Notes: a model not told the origin generated them from the letters alone. Counted from the first letter of the stretch, positions 1 through 13,154 are shown. The stretch: 64,000 nucleotides of DNA from Pseudoduganella dura (GCF_009727155.1 NZ_WNWM01000002.1:2232001-2296000), one strand, 5' to 3'. A program made the numbers and translations.

Positions 1-1
1 A

Positions 2-1441
2 ACCAACACCAAGCGTTACCTGCCCTGGGTCGTCGCCACGGCCCTCTTCATGGAGCAACTCGACTCCACGATCGTCAACACCGCCATTCCCAGCATGGCC
101 GCCAGCCTGCTGGTAACGCCGCTGAGCCTTAAGGCCGTGGTCACCAGCTACATCCTCAGTCTCGCGGTGGCCATTCCGATCAGCGGCTGGATGGCCGACC
201 GGTACGGCACACGTCGCGTGTTCATGACGGCGATCGGCATCTTCACGGTGGCGTCGGTGCTCTGCGGGCTGTCGGTGAGTTCGCCGATGCTGGTGGCATC
301 GCGGCTGTTGCAGGGATTCGGCGCGGCGATGATGATGCCGGTGGGCCGGCTGGCGATTGTTCGCACATTCCCGAAAGCGGAGTTGCTGACGGCGATGAAC
401 TTCGTGATCATTCCCGCGTTGATCGGGCCATTGCTGGGCCCCACGGTCGGCGGCCTGATCGTGCACTGGATGTCGTGGCGCGAGATCTTCTTCATCAACG
501 TGCCGGTCGGCCTCGCGGCGATCTGGCTGGCGCACAAGCACATGCCGGATTATCGCGGCGAGACCCGTCCGCTCGACGTGATCGGGCTGATCCTGTTCGG
601 CACCGGTGTGGCGCTGCTGTCATGGCTGCTGGAGATCTTCGGCGAACACCGGCTCGACATCACGTCCTGGGGCGTGCTGTTCGTGATTTCCGTGTGCCTG
701 CTGGTGGCCTATGGCCTGCATGCGCTGCGTGAAGAGTATCCGCTGCTTCGACTTCAGTTGTTCATGATCCGCACGTTCCGCGTGTCGGTGCTCGGCGGGT
801 TCTTCACGAGGCTCGGGGTCGGCGGCCTGCCGTTCCTGCTGCCGCTGCTGTACCAGCTGGGTCTCGGCCTGCCGGCATGGCAGTCGGGCCTGCTGATGAT
901 GCCGTCCGCCGCGGCGGCAATGTTCATGAAGTTCTTCTCGGCGCGGCTGCTGGCGCGTTTCGGTTACCGCCTGGTACTGGTCGTGAACACGGCGTTCATT
1001 GGCGTGACCATCGCCATGTTCTCGTTCGTCCAGCTGGGCACGCCACTATGGATGATCGTGATGATCTCGTTGTGCCAGGGCTTCTTCAATTCGCTGCAGT
1101 TCTCCAGCATGAACACGCTCGCTTACGCCGACGTGGACCAGAAGGATTCCAGCATGGCCAGCACGATGTCCAGCTCGATGCAGCAGCTGTCGATGAGCTT
1201 CGGTCTTGCCTGCGGGTCGCTGATCACCGGCTGGTACCTGGGCGACATGCCGCAGACGGATCGAGTGGTGCTGACGGGCGCGTTGCACCACGCGTTCCTG
1301 ACGCTGGCCGGGCTGACGATCCTCTCCGCCGGCATGTTCTGGACCTTGCGAAAAAACGATGGCGAAAGCATCAGCCGCGGCACAAAGACTGCCGAGCCGG
1401 CGACGGTGGTGGCGGCAACGGAGCAGTCGGCGGCGCAGTAA
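2..1441 (+). CDS. MFS multidrug exporter, DHA2 (EmrB/QacA) type, 5' partial
   Basis: Inner-membrane drug:proton antiporter of the 14-helix DHA2 group. The reading frame is already open at base 2, where residues TNTKRYLPWVVATALFMEQLD precede the first in-window ATG at 50, so the true start lies left of the window. Visible family marks are the motif-D1-like EQLDSTIVNTAIPSMA in helix 1, motif A-like GWMADRYGTRRVF between helices 2 and 3, and motif C-like PALIGPLLGPTVGG in helix 5. Many hydrophobic segments follow, ending in a polar tail. No partner membrane-fusion protein is seen; it may lie upstream. The substrate cannot be told from the sequence. Confidence 0.88.
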   Translation, partial: TNTKRYLPWVVATALFMEQLDSTIVNTAIPSMAASLLVTPLSLKAVVTSYILSLAVAIPISGWMADRYGTRRVFMTAIGIFTVASVLCGLSVSSPMLVASRLLQGFGAAMMMPVGRLAIVRTFPKAELLTAMNFVIIPALIGPLLGPTVGGLIVHWMSWREIFFINVPVGLAAIWLAHKHMPDYRGETRPLDVIGLILFGTGVALLSWLLEIFGEHRLDITSWGVLFVISVCLLVAYGLHALREEYPLLRLQLFMIRTFRVSVLGGFFTRLGVGGLPFLLPLLYQLGLGLPAWQSGLLMMPSAAAAMFMKFFSARLLARFGYRLVLVVNTAFIGVTIAMFSFVQLGTPLWMIVMISLCQGFFNSLQFSSMNTLAYADVDQKDSSMASTMSSSMQQLSMSFGLACGSLITGWYLGDMPQTDRVVLTGALHHAFLTLAGLTILSAGMFWTLRKNDGESISRGTKTAEPATVVAATEQSAAQ

Positions 1442-1506
1442 AGCAGGTGTCCTCAAGGGGGACGATGTGAATTATGATGATGAATCGACAATCAATCGGA
1501 GATTCC

Positions 1507-2148
1507 ATGTATCGTCTTCACTGCTTCGCCCAATCAGGCAACGCCTTCAAGGTGGCCTTCATGCTGCGCGCGCTGGATGTGCCGTTCGACACCGTGCATG
1601 TGGACTTCTTCAAGGGGATCAGCACCGACCCGGCCTGGCGCGAAGAACATAACGACATGGGCGAGGTACCGATCCTCGAAGACGGTGCACTGCGCCTGAC
1701 GCAATCCGGTGCCATCCTCACGTACCTGGCGAAGAAGCATGGGCGGTTCGGCGGTGCCACGGAAAACGAGCAGCTGGAAGTGCTGCGCTGGCTGCTGTTC
1801 GACAACCACAAATTTACCAGCTACTTTGCCACTTACCGGTTCCTGAAGGCATTCGGGAAAGCCGCGCCAGATCCGGCCGTGATGAAGTTCCTGCTGGGCC
1901 GCATCGAAGGTGCTTTCAATGTGGTCGACAAGCACCTGTGCAGCCGCGAATACCTCGTCGGCGACAGCCCCACCATCGCCGACTTCTCGCTGAGCGGTTA
2001 CCGCTTCTTCCCGGTCGAGGAAAGCGGCATCGACGTGACGGAGCGCTGGCCGAATATCGCCGCCTGGGGCGAGCGGCTGAAGGGTATTCCAGGCTGGGCG
2101 GCACCGTATGACGTAATGCCGGGCGAGCAGCTAGCGCCCCGTTGGTAG
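1507..2148 (+). CDS. Glutathione S-transferase family protein
   Basis: Soluble GST-fold protein of 213 residues. It begins MYRLHCFAQSGNAFKVAFML, a thioredoxin-like N-domain with a Ser in the usual catalytic stretch. A glutathione-binding segment follows (GEVPILEDGALRLTQSGAIL, roughly residues 54-73), then an all-helical C-domain with the conserved N-cap box PTIADFSLSGY. An in-frame ATG 33 bases upstream (1474) exists, but GGAGA lies 6-7 bases before 1507, so 1507 is preferred. It follows the exporter by 65 bases and may be co-transcribed with it. The substrate is unknown; a detoxification role is inferred only from family. Confidence 0.85.
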   Translation: MYRLHCFAQSGNAFKVAFMLRALDVPFDTVHVDFFKGISTDPAWREEHNDMGEVPILEDGALRLTQSGAILTYLAKKHGRFGGATENEQLEVLRWLLFDNHKFTSYFATYRFLKAFGKAAPDPAVMKFLLGRIEGAFNVVDKHLCSREYLVGDSPTIADFSLSGYRFFPVEESGIDVTERWPNIAAWGERLKGIPGWAAPYDVMPGEQLAPRW

Positions 2149-2170
2149 GGAAAACCGGGCTGAAAATGGA

Positions 2171-2200
2171 AAAAGCCGCTGCGATCACGCAGCGGCTTTT
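2171..2200. terminator. Hairpin terminator shared by the GST gene and the rrn-1 5S array
   Basis: A perfect 13-bp inverted repeat (arms aaaagccgctgcg / cgcagcggctttt, 4-base loop) with A-run and T-run on either side, so it can work in both directions. It lies 22 bases after the GST stop and is also the last hairpin after the 5S-like array coming from the right on the minus strand. Confidence 0.8.
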
Positions 2201-2213
2201 CTCTGTATAACTA

Positions 2214-2372
2214 ATCTGACGATAACCTGCTTTCACACTGGTTGCAGCAGCGACGTCTGGCAATGCCAGACGGAGCAATCGGCGCAAAGTGTCACGTCGG
2301 CCAATGGCCGGCGTGACGACGGTTCGGGACCTGAAGCCAAGTCCGCGGTGCTCTGCTGAGGTAGCATACCAA
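2214..2372 (-). pseudogene. Degenerate 5S-derived copy with hairpin insertions (rrn-1, distal)
   Basis: Read on the minus strand this unit ends with the last ~33 bases of 5S rRNA (plus-strand tctgacgataacct... ttgcag) and keeps internal 5S blocks atcggcgcaaagt and ggttcggga. The rest of the 5S body is replaced. Two perfect palindromic hairpins sit in it: gtctggcaatgccagac near 2255 and a 27-base arm-loop-arm element near 2301-2327. It is about 95% identical to the next unit at 2421-2577, giving a tandem period of about 206 bases including the hairpin between them. It cannot form a normal 5S. Confidence 0.7.
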
Positions 2373-2380
2373 AACAAAAA

Positions 2381-2406
2381 GCCCCGCCAGCATGTACTGG
2401 CGGGGC
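2381..2406 (-). terminator. Hairpin between 5S-like units (rrn-1)
   Basis: Inverted repeat gccccgcca ... tggcggggc with an 8-base loop, preceded on the plus strand by aaaaa, so a U-run would follow it on the minus-strand transcript. It is identical to the hairpin at 2588-2613, which shows the whole unit was duplicated. Confidence 0.75.
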
Positions 2407-2420
2407 CTCTCTAATTACTA

Positions 2421-2577
2421 GTCTGACGATAACCTACTTTCACACTGGTTGCAGTAGCGACGTCTGGCAATGCCAGACGGAGCAATCGGCGCAAAGTGTC
2501 ACGTAGGCCAATGGCCGGCATGACGACGGTTCGGGACCTGGAGCCAAGTCCGCGGTGCTCTGCTGAGGTAGCGCACC
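2421..2577 (-). pseudogene. Degenerate 5S-derived copy with hairpin insertions (rrn-1, proximal)
   Basis: Same architecture as the unit at 2214-2372: intact 3' end of 5S, the palindrome gtctggcaatgccagac, the 5S block atcggcgcaaagt, a second palindrome (gtcac...gccaatggcc...), the 5S block ggttcggga, then non-5S sequence ending in gctctgctgaggtagc. Differences from its neighbour are few and scattered. Either a decayed 5S or a 5S-derived structured RNA. Confidence 0.7.
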
Positions 2578-2587
2578 AAAGCAAAAA

Positions 2588-2613
2588 GCCCCGCCAGCAT
2601 GTACTGGCGGGGC
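2588..2613 (-). terminator. Hairpin after second 5S of rrn-1
   Basis: Stem gccccgcca / tggcggggc, with aaaaa on its plus-strand left side giving a U-run on the minus-strand transcript. It lies 15 bases past the end of the 5S at 2629-2741. Confidence 0.75.
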
Positions 2614-2628
2614 CTCTCTAATTACTAG

Positions 2629-2741
2629 TCTGACGATAACCTACTTTCACACTGGTTGCAGCACTATCATCGGCGCAAAGTCGTTTCACGGTCCTGTTCG
2701 GGATGGGAAGGAGTGGTACCAACTTGCTATGGTCATCAGAC
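2629..2741 (-). rRNA. rrf: 5S rRNA, second copy of rrn-1
   Basis: Full-length 5S (113 nt) on the minus strand. Terminal helix GTCTGATGACC / GTCAGAC closes it. The first 5S of this operon has GCCTGA / TCAGGC, so the C-to-T change is matched by G-to-A on the other side and pairing is kept. Another difference is in the 5' third (aaggagtggtacc in place of aaggggtgggacc). It appears functional. Confidence 0.85.
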
Positions 2742-2810
2742 TTGACCTGCTCGGCTCGCGCAACGCGCGGTACCGGAATTCTGTATTAAATCCACCTGCT
2801 CACTAAGTGA

Positions 2811-2841
2811 AAAAGCCCGCTGCGCTCACGCAACGGGCTCT
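2811..2841 (-). terminator. Hairpin after first 5S of rrn-1
   Basis: Imperfect stem agcccgctgcg / cgcaacgggct with loop ctca and an A-run on its left that becomes a U-run on the minus strand. It falls between the two intact 5S genes, so the second 5S must depend on read-through or on antitermination. Confidence 0.65.
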
Positions 2842-2853
2842 CTCGATATAACA

Positions 2854-2967
2854 GCCTGACGATAACCTACTTTCACACTGGTTGCAGCACTATCATCGGC
2901 GCAAAGTCGTTTCACGGTCCTGTTCGGGATGGGAAGGGGTGGGACCGACTTGCTATGGTCATCAGGC
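2854..2967 (-). rRNA. rrf: 5S rRNA, first copy of rrn-1
   Basis: 5S rRNA of 114 nt; ends GCCTGA and TCAGGC pair as the terminal helix, and the internal blocks CCCGAAC and GCCGATGATAGT match the family. It lies about 125 bases after the 23S 3' end. The same sequence recurs at 14042-14155. Confidence 0.93.
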
Positions 2968-3090
2968 ATGACTTGTACGTAGCGTCGCTCCCTGTCGGGC
3001 AGCGCAGCTACTGATCTGGAAGAAGTAAAGTTAAGGTAGTTCAAGCTGCATCGTCAAACACAGGCAAATGCTCCATAACCGTCAAGGTTA

Positions 3091-5968
<2,878 letters not shown>

Positions 5969-6160
5969 ATAACCTTGACGGCTATCGGTATCAAGCATTT
6001 ACTACTGTGTTTTGATGAGCTTTATTACTACCCTGAACATGCGATGTCTCGCACGTTCAATAAAACTTTACTTCTTCCAGATTATTAAAGAACGAAACAG
6101 CAGTGATCTCTAAAAGATCAAATCTAAATCTCGGGACTTAGATTTGACATCTCAAAAACG

Positions 6161-6236
6161 TGGTGGAGGATGACGGGATCGAACCGACGACCCCCTGCTT
6201 GCAAAGCAGGTGCTCTCCCAGCTGAGCTAATCCCCC
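6161..6236 (-). tRNA. tRNA-Ala (TGC) in rrn-1 spacer
   Basis: 76-nt cloverleaf with encoded CCA. Anticodon TGC is in the loop TTTGCAA; acceptor stem GGGGGAT / ATCCTCC. It is the usual second tRNA of the 16S-23S spacer. Between it and 23S, at about 6081-6093 (plus-strand attattaaagaac), is a boxA-like spacer antitermination motif. Confidence 0.96.
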
Positions 6237-6249
6237 TGGGGGTACTACG

Positions 6250-6326
6250 TGGTGGGTCTGGTTGGGCTCGAACCAACGACCCCCGCGTTATCAACACGGT
6301 GCTCTAACCAGCTGAGCTACAGACCC
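6250..6326 (-). tRNA. tRNA-Ile (GAT) in rrn-1 spacer
   Basis: 77-nt tRNA with encoded CCA, anticodon GAT in loop TTGATAA, acceptor GGGTCTG / CAGACCC. The gap to tRNA-Ala is 13 bases here but 24 bases in the other operon, one of the few differences between the spacers. Confidence 0.96.
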
Positions 6327-6426
6327 GCGCTACAACACGATTGCGGTACTACTGTTTCTTCTTCATTCGACAGTCGATAAGTGTGGACGTTTAATGAGCA
6401 AGGATTCCGAAGAACCGTGCCTACTC

Positions 6427-7960
<1,534 letters not shown>

Positions 7961-8094
7961 AATCTCTGTTTAAAGTCATTGCTGACTTGGTCGCCCATTC
8001 AAAATACTGACGAACCCTCTTGCGAAGGTTACGTTTATTTCTTATGAGCGTTTGATGCTATATTTTGAGCTGTCGGGACCGAAGTCCCGGGCAC

Positions 8095-8140
8095 ATCATC
8101 AAACGCCCACACTTATCGACTGTTGATTGTTAAAGAATTC
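8095..8140 (-). promoter_or_regulatory. rrn-1 leader: processing-stem arm and boxA-like antitermination signal
   Basis: On the minus strand, TTCTTTAACAA at about 8126-8138 resembles boxA. It is followed by the sequence complementary to the 16S trailer (CAGTCGATAAGTGTGG). A leader hairpin (gcccgggact / ggtcccgac type) follows between this and 16S. Confidence 0.6.
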
Positions 8141-8201
8141 TGCGCTTTTCAGCGATTCTGCTAGTTCGACAAAGCGTTGTGTTTGTCAGCAGAGGAGCGA
8201 G

Positions 8202-8230
8202 ATTATCTGGTGTTTCGCGATAACCGTCAA
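8202..8230 (-). promoter_or_regulatory. rrn-1 P1 promoter
   Basis: Minus-strand -35 TTGACG (8225-8230), 17-base spacer, -10 GATAAT (8202-8207), with an A-rich stretch GCAAAAAGAAGC just upstream as a possible UP element. The identical arrangement precedes rrn-2 at 19438-19466. It lies only about 100 bases after the stop of the upstream acylase gene, which reads in the same direction. Confidence 0.8.
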
Positions 8231-8330
8231 GCTTCTTTTTGCCCCGCTTCAACTTGCCGCTGCCACTTTCGTGCCAACGCGTTGCTGCGAGGGACAGAAC
8301 TATAGCAAACACCCCGGCTGTCTGCAAGCC

Positions 8331-10697
8331 CTATCGTTCCGATACTCTCACTTTTCGCCCGCGCCCGTCTGCTTCCACCTGCTCCCTTGTGAACGGCAGG
8401 GGAAAGAGTTGCTTCGCCACGTACAGGGGCAACTGGTCGGAATGGTAAGGCGAGGCCGGGTCGGTCGACTGGCCATAGGTCAGCAGCCCGCGCGCCACTG
8501 GGCCCCGGTCATCGAAGGCAACTAACTGGATATAGCTCGCTCCCCACGCCACGCCGAGGTATCCCTGCTCCGTCAACCCGGTTTTCATGTGCAGTGCGTT
8601 ATAGACGCCGTCTACATCGCCGATTCCCCCATGGATGGGGTACCGGGTGCCATTGCGCACTTCCACCTGGTGTTCGCCCAGTGGACCATCGAGCGGCACT
8701 GCGACTTCCTGCAACTGCAGCGCCGCCGCACGCAATGCGGCCAGCATGGGCGCGACCGCTGTTGCTGCCACGCCGCGCGGCGTGTGTACAGGATCGGCCG
8801 GATCGAACGGCACGGCCCATTTGTCGGGGATGTCTTTCGCTTGCAGCCAGAATTCACGGAACAGGATTGCGCCCCGGCTATCCAGGTTCACTTTCCTGTC
8901 CCAGTTTTCCAGCGCGGCACACGCCGCGGCGAGCGTTTGATCCGACGTGCCGCGGCATCCGGCAAGCAGGTCGGGCAATACCAGCTCCGCGGCGTGAACG
9001 CGATTTGAAAACAGCAGTGCCTGCAGGTCATCGATGCTCAGCCGGCCACGCTCGGCCAGCAAGCCATCCAGCTGGACGAACCCCAGCCGGGTGCGCAGGT
9101 GCTGCGGTACACCGACCGGCCCATACAGCGGTGAGTATCCGCTCCCGGGGCCGATCAGCAATTGACGGCTGTTCGTGAGCCAGTAACCGTCATTCGAATT
9201 CGACACATAATCGCGGCGCGCCAGCGACGGTGCGTTGACGCTGCCGAAAATCCCCGGTGGCGCATCGGCATCCCGCCCCCAGTGACAGGCCTGGCGCGAC
9301 CCGTCGAATGTCAGCAGCGGTGGAATCAGCAGGCAGCCGGATGCGAACTGTTCCGCCGTGACATGCGGCACCACGCTGTAGTCGGCGAAGATCGCGTTGC
9401 CATGCCGGTCGGCCGCAACGGTATTGACCCAGGCCAGCCCCATCGTGCGGGCAAGCGCCGCCTGCAGTGCCGGGGCGCTATCCGCCTTGCCCATCGCGAT
9501 CCATTGATCGATCAGGCGCGTGTTGTAGCGATTGGGGTCGCCGAGCACCAGCATGCCGCCGGGTCCGAGCGGCAGGTTCGCCACCGCCATCGGCATGCCC
9601 AGGGGCGTCTCGCGGAAGACCCGGCGCCGCGTGCCCAGCGTGCCATCGGGCTGCAACGACTGGACTTCGATTGTCCGCTCCGACATCCTTACCGGCACGC
9701 CATCCACCAGATAGGTCAAGCCAGTGGGATCGGCGGCATCCAGCTGCAGCCGGAACGTGGTGAAATGCGCGGCCTTCGTTACCGTGTGCGTCCACGCCAC
9801 ATCCTTGTTGAAGCCGATGACGACGATCGGTATGCCGCCCAGGCTCACGCCCATCGCGTCATACACGCCCGGAATGGTCAGGTGCACCTGGTAGAAACGG
9901 TCCGTGCTGAACCACGGATAATGAGGGTTGGCCATCAGCATTCCCTTGCCATTCTCCGTGGCCTCCGCACCCAATGCGATGGCGTTGCTGCCCAGGCCAC
10001 CGCTTGTCCAGCTGATCGAAGGCAGGTCGATGGCAGCCTGACTTGCGGGCTCGTCGCGTGCGGCCGCCAGGATCTGGTCCGGGAACAACTGGCCGGAAGC
10101 ATGCAGCGCTTTCTCCGCGATCAGCAGGTAGACATCCTCCACCGTGATCGGCTTGACCCAGGGGGCGTCGCGGCAAGCCGCGGGCCGGTCGGCCACATGC
10201 TCCCGCAGATAGCGGTTGTATCCCGCCACATACCCGGCCAGCAGCGCCGCTCCCTCGGCACTGCCATTCGCGTAGCCCGCGCGCAGCCGGACCGGATCGA
10301 GGTAAGCCTTGAAGAAGAAATCGCTGTCCTCGTTACGCAGGTTGAAATTGTGCTCGTCGAGATAATCGATGACGACGCTGTATTCGCCATCGGTGGCGGT
10401 GGGCAAGGCATTGCCGCCGAAGTAGCGGGATCGCTCGCCACGCACGGTGAGGAAGCTGTCGGCCAGCATGCACAGATTATCCTGCGCATAGGCATAGGCA
10501 AGGCCAAAGCCGAGGCTGGTAAAATCGTTCGCCCGGATGTGCACGACGCCGTAGGAAGTGCGCGTCAGTTCGGCGCTCAGTCCGGCGTGCGGGGTACCGC
10601 CTCCCCCGCCATGCGTGCCCCCGTGATCATCTCCACGGTTGCTCCCATCACAGCCCACGAGCAGCCAGAACAGTATTGCGAGCGTCGATATCCGCAT
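8331..10697 (-). CDS. Penicillin acylase family (S45) Ntn-hydrolase, putative lipoprotein
   Basis: 788-residue amidohydrolase precursor of the penicillin/aculeacin/AHL-acylase group. Such enzymes cut themselves into alpha and beta chains and use the beta-chain N-terminal Ser to hydrolyse acyl-amide bonds. The predicted cut is in GGLGSNAIALG with Ser237 as nucleophile; the downstream NPHYPW, HLTIPG, GFNKDVAWTHT and ISWTSGG blocks are typical. The start is taken at 10697 (MRISTLAILFWLLVGC) because GGGGG lies about 8 bases before it; a longer frame to 10772 adds a non-signal extension. Lipobox LVGC followed by Asp suggests an inner-membrane-retained lipoprotein, then a Gly/His-rich linker. It is 121 bases downstream of a paralogue. 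Substrate unknown (AHL, beta-lactam and lipopeptide side chains are all possible). Confidence 0.9.
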   Translation of the reverse strand: MRISTLAILFWLLVGCDGSNRGDDHGGTHGGGGGTPHAGLSAELTRTSYGVVHIRANDFTSLGFGLAYAYAQDNLCMLADSFLTVRGERSRYFGGNALPTATDGEYSVVIDYLDEHNFNLRNEDSDFFFKAYLDPVRLRAGYANGSAEGAALLAGYVAGYNRYLREHVADRPAACRDAPWVKPITVEDVYLLIAEKALHASGQLFPDQILAAARDEPASQAAIDLPSISWTSGGLGSNAIALGAEATENGKGMLMANPHYPWFSTDRFYQVHLTIPGVYDAMGVSLGGIPIVVIGFNKDVAWTHTVTKAAHFTTFRLQLDAADPTGLTYLVDGVPVRMSERTIEVQSLQPDGTLGTRRRVFRETPLGMPMAVANLPLGPGGMLVLGDPNRYNTRLIDQWIAMGKADSAPALQAALARTMGLAWVNTVAADRHGNAIFADYSVVPHVTAEQFASGCLLIPPLLTFDGSRQACHWGRDADAPPGIFGSVNAPSLARRDYVSNSNDGYWLTNSRQLLIGPGSGYSPLYGPVGVPQHLRTRLGFVQLDGLLAERGRLSIDDLQALLFSNRVHAAELVLPDLLAGCRGTSDQTLAAACAALENWDRKVNLDSRGAILFREFWLQAKDIPDKWAVPFDPADPVHTPRGVAATAVAPMLAALRAAALQLQEVAVPLDGPLGEHQVEVRNGTRYPIHGGIGDVDGVYNALHMKTGLTEQGYLGVAWGASYIQLVAFDDRGPVARGLLTYGQSTDPASPYHSDQLPLYVAKQLFPLPFTREQVEADGRGRKVRVSER

Positions 10698-10818
10698 GAT
10701 AACCCCCACGAGATCCAATCCATCATGGGGAAGAAGGCGGCGGCGATTTTGAGCGCCCTCAAACTTGCGCAAGCGACTTGTCGCTTGACAGTCACCTGCG
10801 CGTGGACATGTACGGACC

Positions 10819-13152
10819 TTATCGTTCCGTCAGTACCTGCGAACCGATGCGCGCGGCCTTGATCTGCGCCTCGGTGAACGGCAGCGACGGCAGGCGCTTC
10901 TGCGTGAACAGCGGCAACTGGTCGGCATACCACGAGGACTGCGGGTTGACCGACTGGCCGTAGACCAGCAGCCCCTTCGCCACCGGACCCGAATTATCGA
11001 AGCCCACCAGCTGGATATAGCTGGTGCCCCATTCGACATCCCGGTATCCCGACGACGTCAGGTCGCCCCGCATGTGCAAGGTGCTGTACGTGCCGTCTTC
11101 ATCGCCCTGTCCGCCATGGAGTGCATGACGTTTGTTGTTGCGCGTCTCCGTCTGGTAGTCGCCCAGCCGGCCATACAACGGTACGCCTGCCCCCTGCAGC
11201 TTGGCGCTCGCGGTGCGCAGCGCCGCCAGCAATGCGGGTTCTGCGGCGGCCGCGACCCCGCGCGGCGTGTTCAACGGATCGGCCGGATTGAACGGCACCG
11301 ACCACAGGTCCGGCGTCGTCCGCGCCACGTTCCAGAATTCGCGGAACAGCACGGCACCGCGGCTGTCGACATCCGCCTTCCTGTCCCATGTGGCCAGCGC
11401 CGCACACGGTGCGAGCAGCCGTACATCGAGCGCCTTCATGCAGGCCCTGACCAGCGCCGGCATCACCAGTTCCGCCGCATACACGCGGTTCGTGAACATC
11501 AGTTCCTGCAGGTCATCCATGCGCAGGAACTGCCGCTGCTCCAGCAGGCTTTCGATCTGCGTGAAGCCGATGCGGGTGCGCAGCGACTGCACGGCGCCGG
11601 CCTGGCCATACAGCGGCGAATATCCGAACGGGCCGGGCCCGGTCAGCGGCTCCCTGGCATTGGTCAGCCAGTACGAATCGTTGGAGTTGCCCACGTAGTC
11701 CTGGCGAATCGTCGCCGGCGCGTTGGCTGCGCCGAACACACCCGCCGGCGCGTCATCGTCCTTGCCCCAGCCGCATTCGCTGCGCGTACCGTCGAATGCA
11801 AGCAGTTCGGGCACTAGCAGGCAACCGGAGATGAATTTGTCGGTGGTCACGTGCGGTACCACGCTGCCGTCGCTGTACAGCGTATCGCCGCGGCGGTCGG
11901 CCGCGATCGTGTTCACCCACGGCAGGCCCTTCACCGCGTGGATCGCACTTTGCAGTTCGTTCACATTGCCGGCCTGGCCCATCTTCAGCCACTGTTCGGT
12001 GAGGCGGGTATTGAACCGGTTTGCATCGCCGAGCACGAATGCGCTTTCGGCCGTCCATCCGATACCGGCCTGCGGCAATACGATCACCGCACCCTGGTGG
12101 CTGAAGTAGAACGTGCGTTTGCTCACCGACAACGAACCATCCGGTTGCAGCACGTCGACGCTGACGGTTTTTTCCGTCATCTTGCGCACCGCACCGTCAT
12201 GGATATAAGTCGTTCCCGTGGGATCGGACGGATCGAGCGCCAGGCGGAATGTCGTGAAGTGCCGCGCGCTGGTGACGGTGTGCGACCACGCCACGTTCTT
12301 GTTGAAGCCGATCGCGACGACCGGCAGGCCACCAAGGCTGACACCCATCACGTCGTAACGCCCCGGAATGGTCAGGTGCAGCTGGTAGAAGCGGTCGGCG
12401 CTGCTCCACGGATAGTGCGGGTTACCCAGCAGGATGCCCTTCCCGTTCGCGCTGGCCTCGCTGCCGATCGCAAGCGCGTTGCTGCCCACGCCGGTCGGAA
12501 TGCCGGTCGGCATCGCGGAGACTGCCTTCGGCATTGTCCGCGCCAGGCTTACCGGCTCGGCCGGATCGCGCGACGCGCCGACTATGGCAGCGGCGAGCGC
12601 TTCGCCACTCGCATGGATCGCCTTTTCGGCAATCAGCAGGTAAACGTCATCGGCGGTGATCGGCTTTACCCAGGCGGCGGCATTGCAGGCCGCCGGCAGC
12701 CGTCCCTTCCTATCCTTCAGGTAACGGTTATATCCGTCAGCAAAACCGGCAAGCAGTTCGCGTACATCGGCCGAACCGGCAGCATAGCCGGCACGTAACT
12801 GGTCGAGGTCGAGATAAGCCTTGAAGAAAAAGTCGCTTTGCTCGTTCGGCAGCTTGAAGAAGGTGTCCATCGCGGCGCCATACTCGCCATTCTTCGGCTG
12901 GGTTGCGAAAACGGCACCGCCGAAATAGCGCGAGCGTTCACCCCGCACCGTAAGCACTGTGTCGGCGAACATGCAGACGTTGTCTTCCGCGTAGGCATAC
13001 GCGGCACCGTATCCCAGGCTGCGGTAGTCGGTGGCCTTGACATGCACGACACCATTCGTCGTGCGCGTTACCTCACTGCGGACCGGGGCGGCAGCCGTGG
13101 AATAGCCGGAAACGAGAAGCGCGGCCAGTATTGAAACATTCGAGAGTTTCAT
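10819..13152 (-). CDS. Penicillin acylase family (S45) Ntn-hydrolase, secreted paralogue
   Basis: 777-residue paralogue of the downstream acylase; the two align along their length (VVHVKATDYRSLGYG, VRGERSRYFGG, NPHYPWSSADRFYQLHLTIPG). Predicted autocleavage is in GVGSNALAIG with Ser224 as nucleophile. The N-terminus MKLSNVSILAALLVSGYSTAAAP is a Sec signal peptide with an AAA-type cleavage site and no lipobox cysteine, so this copy should be periplasmic or secreted while its neighbour is lipid-anchored. Shine-Dalgarno GGAGG is 4 bases before the ATG but lies inside a perfect stem-loop (13155-13196). Probably first gene of a two-gene operon. Substrate not determinable. Confidence 0.9.
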   Translation of the reverse strand: MKLSNVSILAALLVSGYSTAAAPVRSEVTRTTNGVVHVKATDYRSLGYGAAYAYAEDNVCMFADTVLTVRGERSRYFGGAVFATQPKNGEYGAAMDTFFKLPNEQSDFFFKAYLDLDQLRAGYAAGSADVRELLAGFADGYNRYLKDRKGRLPAACNAAAWVKPITADDVYLLIAEKAIHASGEALAAAIVGASRDPAEPVSLARTMPKAVSAMPTGIPTGVGSNALAIGSEASANGKGILLGNPHYPWSSADRFYQLHLTIPGRYDVMGVSLGGLPVVAIGFNKNVAWSHTVTSARHFTTFRLALDPSDPTGTTYIHDGAVRKMTEKTVSVDVLQPDGSLSVSKRTFYFSHQGAVIVLPQAGIGWTAESAFVLGDANRFNTRLTEQWLKMGQAGNVNELQSAIHAVKGLPWVNTIAADRRGDTLYSDGSVVPHVTTDKFISGCLLVPELLAFDGTRSECGWGKDDDAPAGVFGAANAPATIRQDYVGNSNDSYWLTNAREPLTGPGPFGYSPLYGQAGAVQSLRTRIGFTQIESLLEQRQFLRMDDLQELMFTNRVYAAELVMPALVRACMKALDVRLLAPCAALATWDRKADVDSRGAVLFREFWNVARTTPDLWSVPFNPADPLNTPRGVAAAAEPALLAALRTASAKLQGAGVPLYGRLGDYQTETRNNKRHALHGGQGDEDGTYSTLHMRGDLTSSGYRDVEWGTSYIQLVGFDNSGPVAKGLLVYGQSVNPQSSWYADQLPLFTQKRLPSLPFTEAQIKAARIGSQVLTER

Positions 13153-13154
13153 TA

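Noticed and set aside
2214..2741. Tandem repeats considered as a CRISPR array
   Set aside because: Period is about 207 bases, the units are 5S-derived and contain terminators; there are no unique spacers and no cas genes.
9162..13134. Long plus-strand frames across the two acylase genes
   Set aside because: Shadow frames; composition is His/Arg/Gln-rich and the minus-strand acylases account for the region.
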